From positions 1-64,000 of the forward strand of contig JAFTGB010000041.1 of assembly GCA_017458125.1 (NCBI GenBank): a stretch of 64,000 nt of DNA, written 5' to 3'. The notes under the pieces were generated by a model. It worked only from the letters and a program-made list of their open reading frames with translations, searched no databases and was not told the origin of the DNA. The stretch comes from Prevotella sp. GTDB lineage: Bacteria > Bacteroidota > Bacteroidia > Bacteroidales > Bacteroidaceae. Shown here piece by piece: positions 8,566 to 17,959 of the stretch (positions are counted from its first letter, which is position 1; each line of letters starts with the position of its first letter). The position numbers were made by a program, and so were the translations under genes.

Positions 8566-10260
8566 TCATATCTGTTCGTTCACGCAGGCTACAATATCTT
8601 GCCCCTCTGCTGCTCTTATCTTCTTTCGGATAGAGGTCTTGCGAACGTATATTGTCGCGTCAGACTGTTGTGTGATGACACCTATCTCCTTCGTCGAGAA
8701 TCCCGCACAGAGCAGACAGCAGATTTGCTCCTCTTTTTCTGTGAGTGCATCGCCATATTGCTCCATTAGCCGAGTATGGAAATTGTCATACAGCCGGTCA
8801 ATGACGGGGTAGAGGTCTGACCAAACAAGTAGGCTGTTAGTAGGTATCTCACCACCACTGATGCCTGAAATGCGTTTCAGAAGAGCCTGGTTCTGATTGG
8901 TTGGGGTGCTGGCTACCAGTCGAATGATTCCCAACTGTTGCAATAGGATTTTCTTGAAGAAAGCATCATCGTCTGACTTGGGACGCTCCAACTCTTCTGC
9001 ATTGCTCGATATGGACTTCATGTCGGACTCTTCTTCTGCTATGGTTTTCTGTGCTTCTTCCAGCATTCGTGCCAGTGTGTCTATCCTGTCCTCTGCCTCT
9101 GCCGATTGCTTGATTTTGTTCCTGCGGTATAGCCAGCCACCTATGCCGCCGCCAATCAACAGCAGTGTAGCCACCGACAACAACCATCCCATCCGCTGTT
9201 GGTTGAGTTTCAGTTCGTAATTGGCTGTCTGGAGACGGTTCTTGGCTTCCAGTCGTCGAGTGGAAGTGTTCTCTTTCATTTGCATGTCCATCGTGATAGA
9301 GTCGCAATAGCGAGCAAAATCCACAAACGACACGGCTTTCCCATCAGTATAGTCAAGTATGACGCGCTCTTGTTCCAACTCAGCCTTTCGTGCGATGTCG
9401 GTAAAGCCTTGTGCATCCAATTCTGTCTCACTCTTGATGGCCTTGTCGTGGCATATTCGGGCGGAGTCAAGACGATGAAGATTGATGTAGTTGCCCGCCA
9501 TGGCCATTTGAATGGCCGATAATTCTGCCACTTGTGGCAGAATACGACTTATACGATGGTAAATGTCGTTGGAACGACGGTATTGGCCGTTGTTGGCCAA
9601 ATAGTCGGCATGGTTGCGCATGAATTCACACGCCATGGCCGTATCGCTGTTCTCCATGGCTTGTTGGATGCTTTTTTCATAGAACTGTTCTGATAGGCTG
9701 TCGCCCATCAGAGATAGGTTCAGTCCTATCTTGTAGTTGAAAATGGCCTGTTCACGCTTTGTCAAACCACTCTTTAATATTTCTTTCAGCACATTTACAG
9801 TTTGGCCGTATTTCCGCTGGTGTTCAAAGATGCTTGCTTTTGCTGCCAACAGTTGGACTCGTTTCGCCGAGTCTGAAATTGCTGCGATTCCTTTTTCTAT
9901 TGTCTTGATGGCATCCTCATCCTTGCCAGCCCAGTTCAGATAAGAAGCTTCCAAAAGATAACTGTCCGCCTGTTTCTCTTTATCTTCTCTAAAGTAGGCT
10001 ATTGCTTCTTGCAACTGTTCGTCCTCGGCCATCGACATTCCCAAAGCCCTGTGTGCCAAGGCTCGGTTCCAAACCAGATGTAGCCGTTCTTTTTTTCCTA
10101 AATTACTTGTATTTTCTATGGAATCCAAGATGGTCAAAACCTGTTTCGGGTTGGTCATAACCAAAGAGTCTGTATCTGATATGATGTTCGCGCTTCTGTT
10201 CCCATTACAAGATAAAAGAGCAGAAATCAGGATTAGCAATAATACTCTTGTCAATTTCAT
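8566..10260 (-). CDS. TPR / transmembrane / LuxR-type HTH regulator
   Basis: 564 residues. The N-terminus has a lipoprotein-like signal with a candidate lipobox Cys at residue 18 (LISALLSC). Residues 30-340 are helical repeats of TPR type, residues 358-378 form one transmembrane segment (WLLSVATLLLIGGGIGGWLY), residues 385-425 look like a coiled coil, and about residues 503-564 form a LuxR/GerE-type helix-turn-helix (ALTEKEEQICCLLCAGFSTK). The layout matches the Bacteroidetes class of membrane sensors that keep a DNA-binding domain in the cytoplasm. Its targets may be the neighbouring receptor genes, which is inferred from proximity only. Confidence 0.8.
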   Translation of the reverse strand: MKLTRVLLLILISALLSCNGNRSANIISDTDSLVMTNPKQVLTILDSIENTSNLGKKERLHLVWNRALAHRALGMSMAEDEQLQEAIAYFREDKEKQADSYLLEASYLNWAGKDEDAIKTIEKGIAAISDSAKRVQLLAAKASIFEHQRKYGQTVNVLKEILKSGLTKREQAIFNYKIGLNLSLMGDSLSEQFYEKSIQQAMENSDTAMACEFMRNHADYLANNGQYRRSNDIYHRISRILPQVAELSAIQMAMAGNYINLHRLDSARICHDKAIKSETELDAQGFTDIARKAELEQERVILDYTDGKAVSFVDFARYCDSITMDMQMKENTSTRRLEAKNRLQTANYELKLNQQRMGWLLSVATLLLIGGGIGGWLYRRNKIKQSAEAEDRIDTLARMLEEAQKTIAEEESDMKSISSNAEELERPKSDDDAFFKKILLQQLGIIRLVASTPTNQNQALLKRISGISGGEIPTNSLLVWSDLYPVIDRLYDNFHTRLMEQYGDALTEKEEQICCLLCAGFSTKEIGVITQQSDATIYVRKTSIRKKIRAAEGQDIVACVNEQI

Positions 10261-10309
10261 CTTACTTTGGCTTTTGGGGATGGAAAAAACTCAAATAAGG
10301 TTAGGCTAC

Positions 10310-11065
10310 TCAGACCAAGCCGTAGTTGGTGGCAAGTGACAGGGCTTCTGTGATGTTCTTTACGTTGAGTTTCTCGAAAATCTGGCGGCGATAGAATTTC
10401 ACAGTGTCAACAGAATGGAACATTTTCTCGGCAATCTCCTTCATCGTGAAGCCTTGGGCCGAGAGTGTCAGAATCTGTTTTTCTTTAGGCTTCAAAGTGA
10501 TGGTCTCACGGTTCTTCCAACGATGACCCTCCAAAGAGTACTCACGCTTCTCTCCAGTAAGGAATTGAATGAACTCAATATGTCCTGCCTCTTTATGTGG
10601 TGAGAGCGAAACGGTACAGAGGGCAAGCCACACTCTTCCATTGGTGGTCATGGCAAGGGGGGTGATCTTGTGGTTGACGAGCAACAGGCGGTTGCCGTGG
10701 GCAATGTGGAAGTCGTAGGACATCATGCATTGGCGGCGGTTTTCCTTAGGCTCGTCATAAAAGGCACGGAAACCGGAGCGATTCAGTTCAGTAAGCATCG
10801 GCACCTCGTCCTCGGGCACATGGCTCAGGTAGAAGCCATAGCCCATCTGACGCACCTCGTCGGCAGTATGGCCGCAGAGGAAGAGCGGATTGTCCGACAC
10901 ATAGAGGAAATCCTTGCGGAAGTAGTCGATGATGTAGATGCTCTGGTAGGTGGTCTGTGCGAATGCCTGCGCCGCCTCCACATAAGGCTGCGCCCGCTGG
11001 TAGTCGGCATCGGTGATGCCCTCCACGCGGTTCTCGTACATAAAGAAATCGTCTATCTGTGCCAT
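10310..11065 (-). CDS. LuxR-family transcriptional regulator with N-terminal PAS-like sensor region
   Basis: 251 residues. The C-terminus (about 188-251) is a typical LuxR HTH: LKPKEKQILTLSAQGFTMKE, then a recognition helix SVDTVKFYRRQIFEKL. Residues 35-150 resemble a PAS-like fold (SIYIIDYFRKDFLYVSDNPLF, GYGFYLSHVPEDEVPML). No receiver domain or membrane segment is present, so it probably senses a cytoplasmic signal. A good -7 box lies 23 nt upstream of the ATG. It is divergent from the peptide-modification operon that begins at 11442. Confidence 0.8.
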   Translation of the reverse strand: MAQIDDFFMYENRVEGITDADYQRAQPYVEAAQAFAQTTYQSIYIIDYFRKDFLYVSDNPLFLCGHTADEVRQMGYGFYLSHVPEDEVPMLTELNRSGFRAFYDEPKENRRQCMMSYDFHIAHGNRLLLVNHKITPLAMTTNGRVWLALCTVSLSPHKEAGHIEFIQFLTGEKREYSLEGHRWKNRETITLKPKEKQILTLSAQGFTMKEIAEKMFHSVDTVKFYRRQIFEKLNVKNITEALSLATNYGLV

Positions 11066-11087
11066 ATTGCTGTTCCAAACTTGGATG

Positions 11088-11095
11088 CAAAGGTA
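11088..11095 (-). promoter_or_regulatory. Putative -7 box of the LuxR/PAS regulator
   Basis: TACCTTTG on the minus strand, a perfect TAnnTTTG match 23 nt before the ATG at 11065. No clear TTTG -33 element at the usual distance. Confidence 0.45.
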
Positions 11096-11393
11096 CGAAT
11101 TTTATGCGAGATAAGGGAATGTTGAAGGATATTTCCTTAATTCTGGCTGATTCTGCCCCATCTTGCCTATCCGATTAATGAAGTTTAACTGGCTCCAAAG
11201 ACCGTCTCACGGGTTCTTGCTCTGGCAAGCGGCAAAGCCGAGTCCGGATAAGAAACCTAACTACTTCTTCATTCCTCCCAGATTTGCATTCAGCCTAAAA
11301 CTGAACTTCCTCGTTTTTCCCCGTCTTGCCTTTTATTTACGGTCATTCTGCGTTAATTCTCCCAAATCCGTCTTTCGTTACAGACTTTTTTCG
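11096..11393. other. Intergenic region between divergent LuxR regulator and peptide operon
   Basis: No convincing gene. A 77-codon plus-strand frame (11163-11396) is rich in Phe, Pro and Ser, runs into the promoter and has no family likeness, so I leave it out. The right end carries the operon promoter. Confidence 0.4.
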
Positions 11394-11401
11394 TAACTTT
11401 G
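11394..11401 (+). promoter_or_regulatory. Putative -7 box of the peptide-modification operon
   Basis: TAACTTTG, a perfect TAnnTTTG match. A TTTC lies upstream at 11373-11376 (17-bp spacer). Transcription would start near 11407, giving a leader of about 35 nt before the precursor ATG at 11442. Confidence 0.5.
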
Positions 11402-11441
11402 CAGCCACACAAGATTTTGTTTAACAATTATTTTTTTAATT

Positions 11442-11552
11442 ATGAGTAAGAATCCATTTGCAATCAGAAAGTCGCCAGTGAACAAGGCTACAGTTGAGAC
11501 ATCTACGGGTGTTCGCGTGAGAAGTGGGTGTGATATGTTTGTCGTCTGTTAA
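11442..11552 (+). CDS. Candidate RiPP precursor peptide (36 aa)
   Basis: ATG at 11442, TAA at 11550-11552, 36 codons. The N-terminus (MSKNPFAIRKSPVNKATVE) is polar and basic like a leader. The C-terminus reads RVRSGCDMFVVC, with the only two cysteines at residues 30 and 36 (C-x5-C) and the last residue Cys. It is the first gene after a good promoter and sits 25 nt before a gene set that includes a radical SAM/SPASM enzyme with a leader-binding-type N-terminus and an exporter. That context is the main argument for its being a modified-peptide precursor. No known precursor family can be matched by eye. A chance short ORF is the alternative. Confidence 0.65.
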   Translation: MSKNPFAIRKSPVNKATVETSTGVRVRSGCDMFVVC

Positions 11553-11577
11553 GCTTAGAAAACCAGACACCGTAAAG

Positions 11578-12963
11578 ATGAGGTTTGTCCAGCTGTACAA
11601 CGACAGCTTGCGTGAGCAGTCAGGCCTTCAGGCTCCTTCCGACCTGAAGGCCTGTCTGGTTTTAGGTGCCAAGCTAAGGCCCGACTATACGCTGACACCT
11701 ATTCTGCAACTGCGGGTGAGGCTGGTCAGCATCCTGGCCCGCACTTATCCTGATTGGCTCTTCTACATCTCTGGATGCAGGGCGGACACCTGCGTCATCT
11801 ACCGCACGCTGGTGGAACAATACCACATTCCCGAAGAACGGTTCGTGATAGACTCATGTGGCTATAACACCTTCCGCTCGATACGGAACATGAAGGATTA
11901 TTATGGCCAGAAGCGCTTCTACGTGCTGACCAGCAGTTTCCACATCGTGCGGGCGCTGCGGGTGGCCGGATGGCTGGGACTGGAGGCCTGGGGTATAGAC
12001 ATCAGTGCCTACGAGCAAGTGAAAACCAATCACTACTATTGGCGCGAGCGGCTGGCTACGGTGAAATCGCTGTTGTCGGTCATTATAGCCAGGATGCATA
12101 TCGACTACATGGCACGGCGACTCATACCGAAAGGGAATGAGTGGTACTTGCGCTACAAGCAGAATCGGGCCGAAGCACGTAACGGACTTTTGATGCAGCG
12201 GATGATGGCCAACGTGGATGAAACGGTGCCTCTGACAGAATATTTCTTCGTGCAGATGATGGCTGCGGGAGTCCGCACCGGCTATACACAGACGATGGGC
12301 GAAGAGCGACTCTTGGTCATGCTAGACCGCGTGGACTGCACCACCGTCATGGAAAACGCGCTGGCATTGGCGCTGTGCTATAAAAACGGACACGCCACGC
12401 TGGAGCACCTAAAAGACTACTACCGGCGAATGCATTATCTGGACGGCATTGTCGCATACGCCACCCGCAACCATTATTTCACCTGGATCATGCAGTCGGC
12501 CATCAGTGAGGGTTTCGTGGAACGTATCGGCCCCGCCGAGCCAGCCTTTCCCTTCACGGGACTGGTAGATATGCAACCGTCGTATATGACCGCCAACCGT
12601 CACCTATATCAAGACTTCGGGCTGGCAGACGATGAAACCTTCAGGGTCATCAGTCAGCGTGAACAGCAGGGGGTGCGATTCACCTATGTCCCGCGTGAAC
12701 TGCTCAATATGCCGCAAGAGTCTGAGTTGGGTGTCATCCGTGATGGTGACGTGCTGGCAGTGGTCTGCCACCAGCACAGTTGGGCGCACGGGCTCGAAAT
12801 CAAGCACCTGTTGATGGCGAAGTGGCAGCAGGGGCGCTTGTTCTTCTATCATGTAGGAGCCGGCGAGAAGGGACTGAGCCCAGTGGATGCCTTCACCTAT
12901 ATGAAAGACAAGTTCACCATGATAGGCGTGGCGGTTTACAGATTGAAGTATTTAAAAGATTGA
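11578..12963 (+). CDS. SanA-like DUF218 domain fused to DUF1460 (NlpC/P60-like amidase) domain
   Basis: I choose ATG 11578 (MRFVQLYND), 461 aa, because the frame upstream overlaps the precursor gene. Residues 20-170 match the SanA/YdcF (DUF218) pattern: CLVLGAKLRPDYTLTPILQL, a SGCRAD segment, NTFRSIRNMKDYYG, VLTSSFHIVRAL, and a YYWRERLATVKSLL end. Residues about 215-461 match DUF1460, a cysteine amidase family: VDCTTVMENALALAL with the likely catalytic Cys254, VPRELL, GDVLAVV, GLEIKH with His410 and FFYHVG with His425. No signal peptide or membrane segment is evident. In this operon a Cys-His hydrolase could cut the leader or act on the modified peptide; that is inference. I know of no described protein with this domain pair. 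Confidence 0.75.
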   Translation: MRFVQLYNDSLREQSGLQAPSDLKACLVLGAKLRPDYTLTPILQLRVRLVSILARTYPDWLFYISGCRADTCVIYRTLVEQYHIPEERFVIDSCGYNTFRSIRNMKDYYGQKRFYVLTSSFHIVRALRVAGWLGLEAWGIDISAYEQVKTNHYYWRERLATVKSLLSVIIARMHIDYMARRLIPKGNEWYLRYKQNRAEARNGLLMQRMMANVDETVPLTEYFFVQMMAAGVRTGYTQTMGEERLLVMLDRVDCTTVMENALALALCYKNGHATLEHLKDYYRRMHYLDGIVAYATRNHYFTWIMQSAISEGFVERIGPAEPAFPFTGLVDMQPSYMTANRHLYQDFGLADDETFRVISQREQQGVRFTYVPRELLNMPQESELGVIRDGDVLAVVCHQHSWAHGLEIKHLLMAKWQQGRLFFYHVGAGEKGLSPVDAFTYMKDKFTMIGVAVYRLKYLKD

Positions 12964-12967
12964 AGAT

Positions 12968-14476
12968 ATGACACAGTTTGTTCGTCCGCTATTTACTTGT
13001 GGTGCCTACAACCCTCAGGCGCAGCGTGCCGTCATGTATAACACGGCCAACGCCACCTGCTACACCTTCGACGGTCTGTCTGCCCTGCTGGTGAGCGAGC
13101 TGTTAGCGGTAAAGAGAGAAACTCCGATTAATACGACGCATCTCGCAGAGGTAACGGGGGTAGCCGCCGAACAGGTTGAGGCGTTCTGCCGTGAGCAGCT
13201 GATGCCTGTCGGACTGGTACACGACCGCGTGTTCAGCGACGACGATTGGCAACGGTACCGACAGAAGAATCCGCCCTGCTTGCGTGCTACGGGCTATGAG
13301 CCTCAGCGCGACTATATGGACAGTCTGCCCAAGGACGAACAGGTAAACCTGGTGCTGGAACTGACCTACGCCTGCAGCGAGCGTTGTCTGCATTGCTTTA
13401 ACGAAGGTGCTGCCCGTGGCGACCTGCACGAGGAGAACCGGCTAAGCAGGGGCATGCTGAACCTCGCGGACTATCAGCGGATCATCGACGAAGCGGCGGC
13501 GTTGGGAATACCTGAGGTGACCCTCACCGGCGGTGACCCGTTCTGCCATCCCGACTGCTGGGCTATTCTCGACTATCTGCACGAGCGTAACATCGCAGTC
13601 AACCTTCAGACCAATGCCCTCGCACTGAACAGCCGTGAGAAGATACGCCGTATAGCCCGCATGGGACTGAAGCAGCTGAACGTCTCGATTTACAGTGCCG
13701 ATGCTGCCGTACACGACCGGATAACGCGCCGTCAGGGGTCGTGGGAACAGTCGGTGCATGTGCTGAAGGAGCTGGCGTTATGGCCAGTGCCGCTGAGCAT
13801 CAAGACCCCTGTATTCAGGTTGAACTCCCGTACCTATTATAGCATCCGTCATCTGGCCCGTGAACTGGGTGCCGAGACGGATATTTCATGTATGTTGATG
13901 CCGGGTGCCGACGGTGATGTGTCGGTTATCGAGCATCTGCAAACCCGGCCCGAGGCCCTGCGCCTGATACTGAACGACCCGATGGTCCGAGGCTGTGTGC
14001 GCACCGACGGCAAGGCTGACGGCTACGATATCGGACAGCGGCGGGGTATGCCTTGCAGTGCCAATCAGAATATCATCGTTTCGCCCACAGGCATTGCCAG
14101 GTGTTGCACCAATCTGAACATCAGCTACGGCCAGCTGCCCCATACGCCGCTAAGAAATATCATACTGAGCCCGAAGCGCATGCAGCTGTTGCAGGGTGAT
14201 CAGAGAAAGATGTTCCCCACATGTGGCCGGTATGACTATTGCCGGTATTGTCCCTTGCCGTGTTTCGCTGGCGAAAGACTGGAACAGGCGGAGGATGGCA
14301 CTTGGGTGCTTCATGAGATAAAGGGTGATGCCTGTCTGATAGCAAAAACGCGCATGGAGGTGAGTCGCCAGATAGGGCAGGGTACCGACCCGCTTGGGGG
14401 AAAGAGCATTGAAGCATGCCTGACAGCCCTGCCTGAAGAAGAAGTTCCTGTGTTCTGCAAAAAAATCAGAAAATGA
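12968..14476 (+). CDS. Radical SAM/SPASM peptide-modifying enzyme with PqqD-like N-terminal domain
   Basis: 502 aa, starting 4 nt after the preceding stop. Residues about 15-85 have the pattern of a PqqD-like RiPP recognition element (YTFDGLSALLVSELLAVKRE, then VEAFCREQLMPVGLV). The radical SAM core begins near residue 128 with C136-x3-C140-x2-C143 (ACSERCLHC) and continues with TLTGGDPFCHPD (the SAM-binding GGD) and LNVSIYSA. The C-terminal part carries SPASM-type cysteines: C363, C379, C380, C419, C425, C428, C432, C456. Such enzymes install carbon-carbon, thioether or epimerised residues in short peptides. The likely substrate is the 36-aa peptide at 11442. Which bond is made cannot be read from the sequence. 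Confidence 0.85.
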   Translation: MTQFVRPLFTCGAYNPQAQRAVMYNTANATCYTFDGLSALLVSELLAVKRETPINTTHLAEVTGVAAEQVEAFCREQLMPVGLVHDRVFSDDDWQRYRQKNPPCLRATGYEPQRDYMDSLPKDEQVNLVLELTYACSERCLHCFNEGAARGDLHEENRLSRGMLNLADYQRIIDEAAALGIPEVTLTGGDPFCHPDCWAILDYLHERNIAVNLQTNALALNSREKIRRIARMGLKQLNVSIYSADAAVHDRITRRQGSWEQSVHVLKELALWPVPLSIKTPVFRLNSRTYYSIRHLARELGAETDISCMLMPGADGDVSVIEHLQTRPEALRLILNDPMVRGCVRTDGKADGYDIGQRRGMPCSANQNIIVSPTGIARCCTNLNISYGQLPHTPLRNIILSPKRMQLLQGDQRKMFPTCGRYDYCRYCPLPCFAGERLEQAEDGTWVLHEIKGDACLIAKTRMEVSRQIGQGTDPLGGKSIEACLTALPEEEVPVFCKKIRK

Positions 14477-16236
14477 TGCAGCGTAATGAATTTGTCTTGA
14501 AGAATATGTTCGGGTCGTTCTTTCTGGCGACCGTCGTATCGTCTCTGATGGGACAGTTAGGAGGTATCACCGACTCTATCCTGGTGGGGCAGTTGGTGTC
14601 GCCTGATGCCTTGTCGGCAGTCCGTGTCTGGCAACCTGTGGCCGGCATCATGTTTATCATCATCGGCTTGATGAGTGCAGGTGCCGGCTTCCTGAGTGCA
14701 CGCGGCATTGGCGGACAGAACTATGACAAAGTGAACCGCGTGTTCAATCATCATCTCTATTACGTCATAGCCTCAACCGTGCTGCTGATAGCCCTGATAT
14801 TTCCTTTCCTCGACACTGTGGCTCCGCTGCTTACTACAGACGAGCGGCTGCTGCCCATGCTCAAGCCTTATATACATGCCGACCTGCTGTGTATCTTCGT
14901 GGCAGCAGTGTGTGGCGTTCCGCTGTCTTACATCATCGCGAACGGCAACCCGCAGCTCATTACGCGACGCATCATCATCTCGCAGGTGCTCAATGCCGCT
15001 CTCGACGTGCTGCTGTGCGGTGTGCTTGATATGGGACTGCCCGGTGCCTCATACGCTACGGCATTCAGCAATCTGCTGGCCTTCACATCGCTGTTTGACT
15101 ATATGCGCAAGAACAGCAGCATCTTCCACCTGCAGTCTCCGCTGAAGGTGTGTTCCATAAAGCAGTACCGCGAGTGCTTCGTCATCGGCATGCCCATGCT
15201 TCTGACAGCACTGTTAGGGCCTGTCATCTCATACCTGATGAACTCATTGGTGGTAGACAAACTGGGGGCAGACGGTATGTATACCTTTACCATCTACTTC
15301 CAGATTAACAATATCTGTATGCTGGTATTAGCCGGTACGAATGCGGCTATTATCAATATCGGGGGCATACTGACGGGCGAGGAAGACTACGACAGTTTCC
15401 GTTTGCTCATGCGCAGGATATTCCGCATACTGACAGTAACGATGGTGGTGGTCAGTGTACTGGTATTCCTCTTTCCCGACTTGCTGGCCCGGCTCTACGG
15501 TGCCAGTGGCAGTCTGGCAGACCAGTGCCGCACGCCGTTTCGGCTGATGACGCTGGGCTTTCTGCCCAACGCAATAGCCGCAACGCTGATGGTGACCTAT
15601 TTTGTGCAGGGACATCACAGGCTCTGCCGGTGGCTAAAGATTGTTACCAATCTGGTGTCCATTCTGATGATTGTACTGATGGCCGTCTACACCCCTCAAC
15701 TCATCTGGTACATCCTGCCTGCCTCCTCCTGGCTGGTGCTGCTGGTGATGGCGGTGATGGCCTACGTGGTACACCGCAGGAACCCGTTGCTCAGCTGGCC
15801 CACGCTGCAGAGCACAGTGCCCTCCGACCCCGCTGTCACCTTCTCGGTGCCTTATACCGCCGAGGGGGTACAGCAGTTTCTCGCTAATGTCCAGCCGTTT
15901 GTAGGAGCCTGTGAACTGGAGGACGGCATGGCGGTGGAGATTGCTTTGGAGGAACTGCTCAATGAAATCGTGGAAAGCAACACCGAACGTAAGGAGAGCG
16001 ACACCTTTGATGTGAGAATCATCGACAAGGAAAATGAATTCATGGTGGTACTGAAGAGCAAGGGCCCCCTGCGGAATCCAATTTACAAATATACCGACAG
16101 CGAGTTGGAGGACATCGATGTCAGCAACCTGCGGCGTGCCATATTGACACGACTGTGCAAGAACATCAACCACAAGTACATGAACGGCATCAACTGCATC
16201 TATCTGAATTACAGACACCAGCATTCGGACTGCTGA
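14473..16236 (+). CDS. MATE-family exporter with C-terminal RsbW/HATPase-like domain
   Basis: 587 aa; its ATG overlaps the radical SAM stop (ATGA), so the genes are coupled. Residues 1 to about 440 form a MATE transporter with about 12 membrane segments (GGITDSILVGQLVSPDALSA, LPGASYATAFSNLLAF). After the last membrane segment, residues about 455-580 are soluble and resemble an anti-sigma-factor-type GHKL ATPase: VEIALEELLNEIVE has the N-box look, followed by VRIIDKENEFMVVLKSKGP. MATE proteins are cation-coupled efflux pumps of about 450 aa and do not normally carry this domain. It probably exports the mature peptide. What the extra domain does is unknown. Confidence 0.8.
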   Translation: MMQRNEFVLKNMFGSFFLATVVSSLMGQLGGITDSILVGQLVSPDALSAVRVWQPVAGIMFIIIGLMSAGAGFLSARGIGGQNYDKVNRVFNHHLYYVIASTVLLIALIFPFLDTVAPLLTTDERLLPMLKPYIHADLLCIFVAAVCGVPLSYIIANGNPQLITRRIIISQVLNAALDVLLCGVLDMGLPGASYATAFSNLLAFTSLFDYMRKNSSIFHLQSPLKVCSIKQYRECFVIGMPMLLTALLGPVISYLMNSLVVDKLGADGMYTFTIYFQINNICMLVLAGTNAAIINIGGILTGEEDYDSFRLLMRRIFRILTVTMVVVSVLVFLFPDLLARLYGASGSLADQCRTPFRLMTLGFLPNAIAATLMVTYFVQGHHRLCRWLKIVTNLVSILMIVLMAVYTPQLIWYILPASSWLVLLVMAVMAYVVHRRNPLLSWPTLQSTVPSDPAVTFSVPYTAEGVQQFLANVQPFVGACELEDGMAVEIALEELLNEIVESNTERKESDTFDVRIIDKENEFMVVLKSKGPLRNPIYKYTDSELEDIDVSNLRRAILTRLCKNINHKYMNGINCIYLNYRHQHSDC

Positions 16237-16260
16237 AGTTTTTGTAGTGATATGATAAAA

Positions 16261-16292
16261 AGGAGGGCAGTTCAAAAAAGAACTGTCCTCCT
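16261..16292. terminator. Bidirectional hairpin terminator between MATE exporter and rubrerythrin
   Basis: AGGAGGGCAGTTC pairs with GAACTGTCCTCCT (13 bp, one G-T) across a 6-nt A loop. It lies 25 nt after the exporter stop and 40 nt after the convergent rubrerythrin stop, with A/T runs on both sides. Confidence 0.7.
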
Positions 16293-16332
16293 ATTATTCC
16301 CATGACTCAATAGGGAAGGCTGGTCTTGAACG

Positions 16333-16875
16333 TTAGTAGTTCTCGGCCTTGACCTGGAAGTATGACTGCGGATGGTTGCAGACGGGGCACTCCTCGGGTG
16401 CTTTCTTGCCTACGACGATGTGGCCGCAGTTGGCACACTGCCAGATGACGTCGCCGTCCTTGGAGAAGACACGCTCCTTCTTCACATTGTCCAGGAGCTT
16501 GCGGTAACGCTCCTCGTGGGCTTTCTCGATGGCGGCCACGCCCTCGAACTTCTCGGCAATCTCAGGGAAACCCTCCTCGCGGGCTTCGCGGGCCATGCGG
16601 GCATACATGTCCGTCCACTCGAAGTTCTCGCCTCCGGCGGCAGCTTCTAAGTTGCTGGCCGTGTCCTTGATGGCACCGCCCTCCAAGAGTTTGAACCACA
16701 TCTTGGCATGCTCTTTCTCGTTGGCTGCAGTCTCCTCGAAGATGGCTGCTATCTGCACGTAGCCGTCCTTCTTGGCTTTCGATGCCCAGTACGAATACTT
16801 GTTGCGTGCCATGGACTCACCTGCAAAAGCCTCCTGCAGGTTTTTCTCTGTCTTTGTTCCTTTCAGTTCTTTCAT
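16333..16875 (-). CDS. rbr: Rubrerythrin
   Basis: 180 aa, full length for the family. The N-terminal ferritin-like di-iron four-helix domain has the metal ligands E20, the E53-x2-H56 region (NEKEH) and E117-x2-H120 (IEKAH). The C-terminal rubredoxin-like domain has C147-x2-C150 and C163-x2-C166. The enzyme reduces hydrogen peroxide in the cytoplasm of anaerobes. Transcribed alone, convergent with the peptide operon. Confidence 0.95.
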   Translation of the reverse strand: MKELKGTKTEKNLQEAFAGESMARNKYSYWASKAKKDGYVQIAAIFEETAANEKEHAKMWFKLLEGGAIKDTASNLEAAAGGENFEWTDMYARMAREAREEGFPEIAEKFEGVAAIEKAHEERYRKLLDNVKKERVFSKDGDVIWQCANCGHIVVGKKAPEECPVCNHPQSYFQVKAENY

Positions 16876-16921
16876 AATTTTGTTTGTTTAGTAAGGGTTA
16901 ATAAATGATTTATACAATATC

Positions 16922-17950
<1,029 letters not shown>

Positions 17951-17959
17951 GGCTCTGCG

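Noticed and set aside
11163-11396. 77-codon frame upstream of the peptide operon
   Set aside because: Low-complexity Phe/Pro/Ser composition; it ends inside the operon promoter.
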